Positions 35,030 to 42,290 of a stretch of 64,000 bases of DNA are shown piece by piece (the stretch's first letter is position 1; every line of letters starts with the position of its first letter). The DNA is taken from NCBI GenBank assembly GCA_014529385.2, contig CM043947.1:122360391-122424390 (forward strand), given 5' to 3'. A program made the position numbers and the translations under genes. The notes beneath the pieces are model-generated. The model searched no databases and was not told the DNA's origin. It saw only the letters and a list, made by a program, of their open reading frames with translations. Origin of the DNA: Adiantum capillus-veneris (taxonomy: Eukaryota > Streptophyta > Polypodiopsida > Polypodiales > Pteridaceae).

Positions 35030-35041
35030 CCCTCCCCCTGG
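35030..35041 (-). other. Tat polypurine tract
   Basis: The minus strand reads CCAGGGGGAGGG four bases before the 3' LTR. Confidence 0.85.
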
Positions 35042-35093
35042 ATGATGGTATATTCATGTACCATCATAGAGCATCTTTTCCAAAGAGAGTGCT

Positions 35094-38000
35094 TCAGAGT
35101 CCTTGACAAGAGGTCTCATTGTTTGGCCCCTCAGAATTTTGGCTGGAGTTACACTCATGCTTCATGTAACAATACTTACATAAGACAGAGGCCCTTGGAC
35201 AGATCTTTGGTAGATCCTTTGGTAGAAGGCGACTCAAATAGGGCTTCAAGCGATACCCGTTTACCTTCCTGGAGAGCTCTTTACCATTCAAGTCCATAAG
35301 CTGATAGTAGCTAGAATTGAAAGCCTTCTTGACTATGTATGGCCCTTGCCATCTAGTTTCAAACTTGGCATCAAAACGATTGTCAAGTCGATTGTCATAC
35401 CTTAGCACAAGCTCTCCTTCCTTGATGCCTTTGTCCTTCAGTTTCTTGTCGTGCGTTTCTTTCGCTTGTGTGGCTTTCCTCTTGTAGCACTCATATGCTG
35501 CTTCTCTTTTCCACTCAAGCTCCACTAATGTAAGAAGTCGATCCATCCATACCTCTTGATCATCTTGTGCTCCTTTGCCATGAAGTCGCATTGTTGGAAT
35601 GTTGAGCTCGATAGGCTGCAAAGCCTCTTGACCATAGACCAAGTGAAATGGTGTGAACTCCGTGGCTTCCCTATATGTGGTTCGATATGCCCACAAGGCA
35701 CCATCCAAGAAGTCATCCCATAATTTTGTCTTGTTTTGCACCATCTTTCTAATGATTCCTGCAATGACACCATTAGCCTTCTCCACCAAACCATTTGACT
35801 GTGGGTAGTATGGTGTGCTATGACGATGTAGAATGTGAAGCTCTTCACAAACTTCTGTGAGCAATCCTTTTCTAAACCCTGGACCATTATCAGAAACAAT
35901 CTCCAAAGGTGTGCCAAATCTACAACAAATGTGAGTGTAGACAAATTTGCTCACTGTCTTCTCATTTACCTTTGCCACACTTTGTGCTTCCACCCACCTA
36001 GTCATATAGTCTACAGCCACTAGAATGTAGAGTTTACCATTTTTTGTCCTAGGCAGAGGACCCATAGCATCAATGCCCCACTTTTCAAAGGGTCCATTTG
36101 CAAGCACTATTTGCCTCGGGCCATGCACCAACCTTCTATTTCCATTTATCTGACAAGTGTGACAGCTTTTACACCAATGTTGAACATCCACATGCAAACT
36201 TGGCCAAACATACCCCGAAAGCAAAATCTTCTTCACAGTTAATTCTTGGGCAAAATGACCACCACATGCCTCTTCATGCAGGCCTTTTAGAATGGCTGGA
36301 ATTTCCTTGATAGTTGGTACTCGTCTGCACACTTGATCCTTTCCTCTTTGATAGAGGGAGCCTTCTAGGAAGAGATATACGCTTGCCTTCTTCATGAGTC
36401 TCCTCTTTTGAGCTTTTGTGAAGTCTGGTGGAAACTCACCCTCCAAAATGTAGCCAATGATGGGAGCCAATGACTCCAATCCCTGGTACCTCGGTTGCTT
36501 CACAGCAGCCGCCACCATGATGACCTGCACTTCTTTCTTTACACATGCAACGGCTTGTTGTGCAAGTAAATCAGCATCTTCATTCTGTTTCCTAGGAATA
36601 TGATATAGTTGCACTTCTTCAAATTGATTAAACAATCTACGAATGGCATGAACTTTTGTTCGTAAGCTCTCATTCTTGCATGCCCAAATGCCTAAAATCT
36701 GTTTAACAATGAGAAGTGCATCTCCCTTTACCATGAGGCGTTGTATCCCTTGGCCAATGCACATCTTCAAACCTTGAAGTAGAGTGTCATATTCTGCTTC
36801 ATTGTTGCTAGCTGAACTTGGTAGATTGAACTTCTCTTTCATGACCACCTCTCCACTTGGGTTGAGCAACACTAGCCCTCCCCCTGCTTTTCCTGTGGCT
36901 CGACGAAAAGCTCCATCAAAGAACAAAGTAAAAGCATTAGGAATACTTTTTGGTGGTGGCAATGGTAGGGTCTTTACTTCAGGCACCTTAATCTCCTTCT
37001 CGTGCACCCTATAAGTGAGAATCCCTGCCAATTGTGCACGCACACTATCTTCTACCTTGAAAGAGTATTGAAACTCTTGCAACTCCATAATCCACTTTGA
37101 GATCCTAGTACTAAGATTCATTTGAGATGACACCCAAGGGAACAAATTTTCTGCAGTGAGAATTACAAAAGGTTTTGGTAGCAGGTAGGATCTAAACTTT
37201 CTCACCGCAAACATGAGAGAAAGCATCATGAGTTCTGCTTCTGTGTAGTCTCTCTCCAAAGCATTCATGACCCTACTAGCAAAGTAGATGGGTCGCATCC
37301 TTGTACTGTGGGGATCTTGTTGTAGCAACACAGCACCAATTGTTTCTTTCCCAGCACTAGAGCTAGCAAAGAATGTGTACTCCCAACAAGGAGGCATGAG
37401 TGTTGGTAGCTCTGACAAAATGACTTTAATGTTACAAAAGTACTCTTCAAGCTCATCAGACCATGCAAATTCTACTTGTTGTGTCAACTTTTGCAAAGGG
37501 TGAAGTAACTCCGAGGCTAAGTGAATGAAGCGTGACATATACTTCACCTTTTGAATGAATGAGATGACCTCCTTAAGACTCTTGGGTGATGGTAGCTCAA
37601 TAAGAGCCTTTGCCTTCGAAGGATCCACTTCAATGCCTTTGTAAGAAACTTTATGACCAAGCAAGATTACTTCATCCTCACCTATATGGCACTTGTCGGG
37701 GTTGAGTTGACCTCCCATGTCGTAGAGCTTCTTTAAACCTTCTTCTACCCTTTGTAGATGCAATGATTTTGAGCTATAAATACAGAAATCATCAATGAAC
37801 ACCCTAATTGACTTTCCAAAGAATGCTTGAAACACCATATTCATGAAACGTTGGAATGTTGCAGGAGCATTTGTCAGACCAAATGGCATGACTCTAAAAG
37901 CATAACAACCCCAAGGAGTGATAAAGGTTGTTTTCAATTGATCCTCCAGTGCAATCCCTATTTGAAAGTAACATGAGTAACCATCGCACACAGTGTACTT

Positions 38001-39506
38001 CTCATGACCAGCTACCTCATTTAGTATCTCATCCTGGAATGGGAGGGGAAAGTGATCCCTCTTTGTTGCCTCATTGAGGGGACGGTAATCCACACACACC
38101 CTCCACTTGCCATTCTTCTTAGGAGTGACAACAACAGGAGAGACCCACTCTGAATTCTCCACTGGATAAATGAACCCTGCTGCTAGAAGCTTTCTTACCT
38201 CCTTGAGTAAAGCCTGCTCCTTGATGACTCCTAGCCTTCGTAGCTTCTGAGCCTTAGGTGTGGCCTCTGGCTTCAACTCAATTTTGTGTTGAACAGCATC
38301 TACTCCACGCACATCGGTGTAGTCTTTAGCAAAAAGCCTAGGAAACTTCCTTAGCACACATTTGAACTCCTCTCTTTCATTCTTTGTAAGTGTTGTTGAT
38401 AGCATACCTTCCAGCATCCCTTCATCTTGATCACCTTCGTTCTCTTGAGGACCTACCTCCTCCAAGCCTTGACAAGAGGTCTCTTGGTTGCTTGGCTTAA
38501 ACCTTACCCCCATGACTTCGATGGAAGACTCCTCTTCAGTAATGCTGCCGCTACTTTCTTCTTCTGAAGTGCTATCGGTCCAACCTTCTTCCGTCTCACT
38601 TTGAGATGATTCTTCCTGGAGCTCCTCTTGGCGTTGCTCCTTCATGTCAAAGACAACCTTCTTGTGATTGTCATTCCTGCAAATTAGCTTTCCACTCTCC
38701 CAATCCTGCAAAGCTCGCATTTTCATTAGCCATGGTCTCCCTAGGATAAATGGGTAACCATTTCCCTTGGTAGACATGACATAGAAATCCACTGCCTTCT
38801 TAATGCCAAAGGCCTCCACAAAAACATTTTTACAAATGCCTACGCACCTAGCCTTGCTATTGTTTGCCATCTTGACCCTAATTTCAGGTGTCTCATGGAT
38901 GTGCATGCCTAGTTTTTGCATGAGTCCCTCTGTCATGATGCAAATTTGTGCACCCCCATCCACTAGACCTTTCCTAACCAATCTCCCTTTGATGTAACAA
39001 TCTAGCACCGGTGTAATGTCCTCATTCATTTCAGCTTGTGCAATTTTTACAACAGGCACACTCTCTTTTACCTTTCTCCTAGTGCTAACTGCCCTTGTTA
39101 AATCCCTCCTAACTTGTGGACATAATGCAAGAAATTGAGGCCATGAAATATCAGGACCCTTACCTCTCATGTCTTCCAACAAGTTGTACGGAGCCATACC
39201 ATGTCCAAGAGGGAAGTCTTGGAGGTTGATACGACGTCGAGTCCTCTTGGTTTCCTTGGTTCCCTTTGCCTTCTTGCCTTGTCCATGGTCACTCTGTGAT
39301 GTGACTCCTTCTTTCTCTTTACCTTTTCCTCGGCCACGCTTAATTCCATTGGCTTCCATGTCAACCTCATTTGAATTTGTCACCTCTACCACATGCACAT
39401 TTGGATCTGGCAAAGGTGGAACTCCTTCTACCCCGTTGTGGAGGTGGTCTTGGTCCATTTGGCCTTTGTAGAAGCCTTGGTTGTTGACCAGTTCCTTCTC
39501 CTGCAT
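35094..39506 (-). CDS. Tat Pol polyprotein (protease, RT, RNase H, second RNase H, integrase)
   Basis: 1470 codons, open throughout. Protease VDGGAQICIM at about residue 179. RT with 'VCVDYRPLN', 'MPFGLTNAPATF' and catalytic FIDD at about 567. First RNase H at about 700-820, where the usual DAS and TDH aspartates read SS and TAE. Second RNase H from about 863 (FFDGAF), with NNEAEY, VKGDA and NEDAD all kept. Integrase zinc site HEEACGGH...CKSCHTC (about 1075-1115), then D/D/E in GIDAMGP, SDNGPGF and GLVEKANG (about 1144, 1203, 1237), and a C-terminal GPYIVKKAF block. The frame opens only after a TGA at 39507-39509 and overlaps the end of gag by 140 bp in the +1 frame, so it is made by +1 frameshifting or from its own ATG at 39506. 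Confidence 0.95.
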   Translation of the reverse strand: MQEKELVNNQGFYKGQMDQDHLHNGVEGVPPLPDPNVHVVEVTNSNEVDMEANGIKRGRGKGKEKEGVTSQSDHGQGKKAKGTKETKRTRRRINLQDFPLGHGMAPYNLLEDMRGKGPDISWPQFLALCPQVRRDLTRAVSTRRKVKESVPVVKIAQAEMNEDITPVLDCYIKGRLVRKGLVDGGAQICIMTEGLMQKLGMHIHETPEIRVKMANNSKARCVGICKNVFVEAFGIKKAVDFYVMSTKGNGYPFILGRPWLMKMRALQDWESGKLICRNDNHKKVVFDMKEQRQEELQEESSQSETEEGWTDSTSEEESSGSITEEESSIEVMGVRFKPSNQETSCQGLEEVGPQENEGDQDEGMLEGMLSTTLTKNEREEFKCVLRKFPRLFAKDYTDVRGVDAVQHKIELKPEATPKAQKLRRLGVIKEQALLKEVRKLLAAGFIYPVENSEWVSPVVVTPKKNGKWRVCVDYRPLNEATKRDHFPLPFQDEILNEVAGHEKYTVCDGYSCYFQIGIALEDQLKTTFITPWGCYAFRVMPFGLTNAPATFQRFMNMVFQAFFGKSIRVFIDDFCIYSSKSLHLQRVEEGLKKLYDMGGQLNPDKCHIGEDEVILLGHKVSYKGIEVDPSKAKALIELPSPKSLKEVISFIQKVKYMSRFIHLASELLHPLQKLTQQVEFAWSDELEEYFCNIKVILSELPTLMPPCWEYTFFASSSAGKETIGAVLLQQDPHSTRMRPIYFASRVMNALERDYTEAELMMLSLMFAVRKFRSYLLPKPFVILTAENLFPWVSSQMNLSTRISKWIMELQEFQYSFKVEDSVRAQLAGILTYRVHEKEIKVPEVKTLPLPPPKSIPNAFTLFFDGAFRRATGKAGGGLVLLNPSGEVVMKEKFNLPSSASNNEAEYDTLLQGLKMCIGQGIQRLMVKGDALLIVKQILGIWACKNESLRTKVHAIRRLFNQFEEVQLYHIPRKQNEDADLLAQQAVACVKKEVQVIMVAAAVKQPRYQGLESLAPIIGYILEGEFPPDFTKAQKRRLMKKASVYLFLEGSLYQRGKDQVCRRVPTIKEIPAILKGLHEEACGGHFAQELTVKKILLSGYVWPSLHVDVQHWCKSCHTCQINGNRRLVHGPRQIVLANGPFEKWGIDAMGPLPRTKNGKLYILVAVDYMTRWVEAQSVAKVNEKTVSKFVYTHICCRFGTPLEIVSDNGPGFRKGLLTEVCEELHILHRHSTPYYPQSNGLVEKANGVIAGIIRKMVQNKTKLWDDFLDGALWAYRTTYREATEFTPFHLVYGQEALQPIELNIPTMRLHGKGAQDDQEVWMDRLLTLVELEWKREAAYECYKRKATQAKETHDKKLKDKGIKEGELVLRYDNRLDNRFDAKFETRWQGPYIVKKAFNSSYYQLMDLNGKELSRKVNGYRLKPYLSRLLPKDLPKICPRASVLCKYCYMKHECNSSQNSEGPNNETSCQGL

Positions 39507-40335
39507 TCATCACTGGGTAATTCAAGTTAGGCCTCCCTGGCTCCCCACGGGGCCAAGGACAATTATACATCCCATGTCCAGACTCTCCGCAATTCCAACA
39601 TTGCAAGACTCTCCTAGGTCGTGGATCTCGCTCTTCAGACTTCTTTGCTTGTCCCTTTGGACCCACAGCTTGTGCAAGGTGAATTGACAGGCTGCTTAAA
39701 GATTCGTTTAACTTCTCAATTACTTCCGCCGTTACCTCAGGAAGCTCCCTCGATGTTGATGCTTGTGACTTACCTTTGGGTCTAAGACCTTCTATTGGAA
39801 CCTCTCCCCTTAAGCACTTGAGTTTCCTATACTTTTCAGCAGCCCTAGTTTCAGCTGCATCAAAAGTAGCAGGTGCTCCCGCCTCAACTTTTACCTTAAG
39901 GTCAGGAAAGAGTCCGGCTATGAACCTCTCCTTCTTTAAAAATTCTGCACCATCACCAGGGTTAGTAACATTTCGTATCCATAGAGCCCAAAGACGTAGA
40001 AACTCTTGCTTGTACAAGTAGTAGTCATCTAAGTCTTTTTGCTTATGAGAAACAATGTCTTGCCATAGTTTTTGAGTGTTTTGGGGATCAAAGAAATATC
40101 TCTTAAAACGATTCAAAACTTCTGTGTAATTCCCCTTAACTTCCTCAGGCAAAGAGTCAAACCAAGTACTAGCATCTTTCCTAAGGACCACCTCAAACAT
40201 TTCTACACGTTCTTGATCGGTTACTATCCTCTTGATACGGCAAGACATCTTGAAATTTGCTAAAAATAATTCTGCATCCTCTCCAGGCTCTCCAAAGAAA
40301 AGAGGATATCCAGACATTTGGCGTTGGCTCTCCAT
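39367..40335 (-). CDS. Tat Gag (capsid and nucleocapsid)
   Basis: 322 codons from the ATG at 40335 (MESQRQMSGYPLFFGEPGEDAELF). It has a retrotransposon gag domain over residues 10-190 with 'STWFDSLPEEVKGNYTEVLNRFKRYF' and 'FLKKERFIAGLFPDLKVKVEAGAPATF', and one zinc knuckle CWNCGESGHGMYNC at about 248-261. It ends in a Pro/Arg-rich tail that overlaps pol. It would form the cytoplasmic particle and package element RNA. It is intact, unlike its relative at 25217-25802. It starts 49 bp after the 152-aa accessory frame. Confidence 0.93.
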   Translation of the reverse strand: MESQRQMSGYPLFFGEPGEDAELFLANFKMSCRIKRIVTDQERVEMFEVVLRKDASTWFDSLPEEVKGNYTEVLNRFKRYFFDPQNTQKLWQDIVSHKQKDLDDYYLYKQEFLRLWALWIRNVTNPGDGAEFLKKERFIAGLFPDLKVKVEAGAPATFDAAETRAAEKYRKLKCLRGEVPIEGLRPKGKSQASTSRELPEVTAEVIEKLNESLSSLSIHLAQAVGPKGQAKKSEERDPRPRRVLQCWNCGESGHGMYNCPWPRGEPGRPNLNYPVMNAGEGTGQQPRLLQRPNGPRPPPQRGRRSSTFARSKCACGRGDKFK

Positions 40336-40384
40336 TATTATGAAATATTACAACACGAGTTACAATAAGGGATACAATAGAGAT

Positions 40385-40843
40385 CTAGAACCACTCGCCT
40401 GCAAATGAAGAAGTGAGAAAATACCACTCTAGGTTTTCTTCTTCAGCTATCCAAGCTTCAATAAGGTCTCGATTTGTTTGATCAAAACAAAAGGGTAGAC
40501 TATTGATGAGCTCTAAGAAGGGTTGAAATTCTTCAAAGCTAAGGCGATAAACAGAAATCTCTAGAACTTCCTTTTCTGGATCCAAAAGAGCAACCACGTC
40601 CCAAGTGATAAATTGCACTTGCTCTACAATTCCCAATGCACAAGCGGTTTGTATAAAAACTAGATCTTCATGCTCGTCGAAGGCCGTGAGAAAGTAGCAA
40701 TTGACTAGGAGCTCCTTTCCTTCGAGTTCCACACAGTCGGAGTGAGGCAACCTTCTCACAATTTCATAAAGAACATCCTCATCAAGTCCAATCAAGTTTG
40801 CAAGATTTAAAGACTCCACTTGTGCTACAAAATTCCTGGACAA
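40385..40843 (-). CDS. accessory protein, 152 aa, family 2 (F-box-like), second copy
   Basis: An open frame between PBS and gag. It is clearly related to the 181-aa frame just upstream: shared 'VxRRLPH', 'FIQ..CAL..V..V.F', 'RL(S/T)F.EF.P.L.LINSLPF.F' and a following 'RDL/REL' helix. The N-terminal 'LDEDVLYEIVRRLPHSD' resembles the core of an F-box (L-P-x-x-L-x-x-I-x-x-x-L-P), although the first Pro is missing. F-box proteins link targets to SCF ubiquitin ligases. Whether this one does so is inference. No membrane segment or signal peptide. 46 bp after the 181-aa frame and 49 bp before gag. Confidence 0.7.
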   Translation of the reverse strand: MSRNFVAQVESLNLANLIGLDEDVLYEIVRRLPHSDCVELEGKELLVNCYFLTAFDEHEDLVFIQTACALGIVEQVQFITWDVVALLDPEKEVLEISVYRLSFEEFQPFLELINSLPFCFDQTNRDLIEAWIAEEENLEWYFLTSSFAGEWF

Positions 40844-40889
40844 AAACTCCTTAGGGTTATGGTTAAATCATTCAAAAGCATAAAGAGAT

Positions 40890-41435
40890 TTACAATGTCT
40901 CTATGAACAAAGTGTCATAGAAAGTAGAGAAGGATGAGAATTTATACAAATTTGCAATCCTCTCTATGCTCTCTTTATTAAGACAAGCTCTGAATAGCTC
41001 CCTATCTCCTTTGTTGAAAGCGAAAGGAAGACTATTAATAAGACGCAAATGAGGGAAAAATTCACCAAATGTGAGTCTATGAAGCATGAACTCTGGCCGC
41101 AAGTTTCCTGAAGAGTCTTCCTCAATGGTGAAATGCACTCGCCAAACGCCAAATTTCACTCTATTTACCAATCTTAGGGCACACACTAGTTGGATGAATG
41201 CGCGGTCTTCCTTAGTGCCCAACAACAAGAGGAAAATGGAATCAACGCGTAGGACCTTCCGTCTTAACTTCACCACCCTCTTGTTATGAGGGAGACGCCT
41301 TACTACTTGCTCCTGCAACTCAATTGGTAATAGAGCTAGATCTCTAAGGATTGAACTTTCACTGCACACACATTCCCAGTTAGAACAAATGATTGTTTTT
41401 TGTTTCTTGTAACAACTTGGACAAAGAAAAAACAA
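40890..41435 (-). CDS. accessory protein, 181 aa, family 2 (F-box-like), first copy
   Basis: An open frame from the ATG at 41435. The N-terminus is Cys-rich (FLCPSCYKK, then CSNWECVC), which could bind zinc. Then 'LALLPIELQEQVVRRLPHNKRVVKLRRK', which fits an F-box core better than its partner, including the leading Leu-Pro. The remainder aligns with the 152-aa frame over about 110 residues, including the 'LINSLPF.F' block. The two proteins are diverged paralogues (about a third identical by eye), so the duplication is old compared with the insertion. Function unknown. It begins 34 bp after the second small frame. Confidence 0.7.
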   Translation of the reverse strand: MFFLCPSCYKKQKTIICSNWECVCSESSILRDLALLPIELQEQVVRRLPHNKRVVKLRRKVLRVDSIFLLLLGTKEDRAFIQLVCALRLVNRVKFGVWRVHFTIEEDSSGNLRPEFMLHRLTFGEFFPHLRLINSLPFAFNKGDRELFRACLNKESIERIANLYKFSSFSTFYDTLFIETL

Positions 41436-41469
41436 ACATACACACTACTTTGTCGGGCTGCACTTCATT

Positions 41470-41688
41470 TTAAAATAAAATGAACACATGTACATCAAAA
41501 GAAGTGTGGTAGTTGATGAGAGGTAGAATGACAGGGTTTGGTGATGCAAGAATTTCTCCTGCTCTTTGGGCACCAAACATGAACACCATTCGTTGTTGAA
41601 AATGGATCTTTCTACTAATTGCAACGTTTATTCTAATGTGTGGAGTAAAATGAAAGGGAAAAACCTCTATTCCTGGGCCATTATCCAT
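41470..41688 (-). CDS. accessory protein, 72 aa, family 1, second copy
   Basis: An open frame from the ATG at 41688. It aligns without gaps over about 55 residues with the 70-aa frame just upstream and with the 72-aa frame at 25882-26100 in the other element. Conserved features: a basic strand followed by FQ, Gly-x-x-Arg-x-x-Glu, 'AS.(N)P(V/F)ILPLI.Y' and the end 'DVHVFILF'. I know no matching family. The predicted content is mostly beta-strand-like, with a hydrophobic C-terminus too short and too close to the end to call a membrane anchor. Confidence 0.65.
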   Translation of the reverse strand: MDNGPGIEVFPFHFTPHIRINVAISRKIHFQQRMVFMFGAQRAGEILASPNPVILPLINYHTSFDVHVFILF

Positions 41689-41709
41689 GGCCTATGCATG
41701 TCCTAATGC

Positions 41710-41922
41710 TTAAAACAAAACAAAAATATAGACGTCCAAACTAAGGTCGTACCTAATGAGAGGCAAAATAAAAGGATTTACTGAAGCGTTTATCTCGGCC
41801 AACCTAAGAGGACCTAAAATTCTACGAATGACACGTTGAAATTGCAACTTAGTACTAACAATTATGTGTACCTTTTGCCTTGCAATGGGAATGAAGGGAT
41901 CATACAAAGCTTCGTGATTCAT
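41710..41922 (-). CDS. accessory protein, 70 aa, family 1, first copy
   Basis: The first frame after the PBS (54 bp of leader after the PBS region). It starts at ATG 41922, and its end 'ASVNPFILPLIRYDLSLDVYIFVLF' pairs with the same part of the next frame. Both lie in the same reading frame but are separated by two stops (TAA and TAG) and 21 bp, so they are not one protein by readthrough. The 181-aa frame follows after the second copy. No uORF-like context can be judged from sequence alone. Confidence 0.65.
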   Translation of the reverse strand: MNHEALYDPFIPIARQKVHIIVSTKLQFQRVIRRILGPLRLAEINASVNPFILPLIRYDLSLDVYIFVLF

Positions 41923-41975
41923 GCAAACTACTTGACTATGCTAAAGGTTGATTCTACACAAAAATACACAAGCCG

Positions 41976-41993
41976 TCCTCAGTGGGGGCACCA
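41976..41993 (-). other. Tat primer-binding site
   Basis: The minus strand reads TGGTGCCCCCACTGAGGA three bases after the 5' LTR. It is almost the same as in the element at 21893-28642 and unlike the Asp-type PBS at 28754. The tRNA is not assigned. Confidence 0.8.
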
Positions 41994-41996
41994 ATT

Positions 41997-42258
41997 TGAG
42001 GCGGTCCGGGGCGGGCAACAAGAAGAGTGGCCTCTAGACACCCTTCAAGGCTCCCGTGCTGCTCAATGGGGCTGGGGCACAACACAACATAAACCAAAAC
42101 AACAAACCCACCGCCAAATCCCAACTACACAAGGGGCACCACCTAGTTTAAGAGCGAACTAGGACGCAAAAGAGGAGAATCGTTAGAGCAACCCACAAAC
42201 AAGCAAGGAATTTACACTAACCCTAACACCAATGGAATACTCTCACACACTAAAACAC

Positions 42259-42290
<32 letters not shown>

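Noticed and set aside
41710-41922. Reading the two ~70-aa frames as one protein by readthrough
   Set aside because: Two stops lie between them in the shared frame, and each has its own ATG and full-length match.
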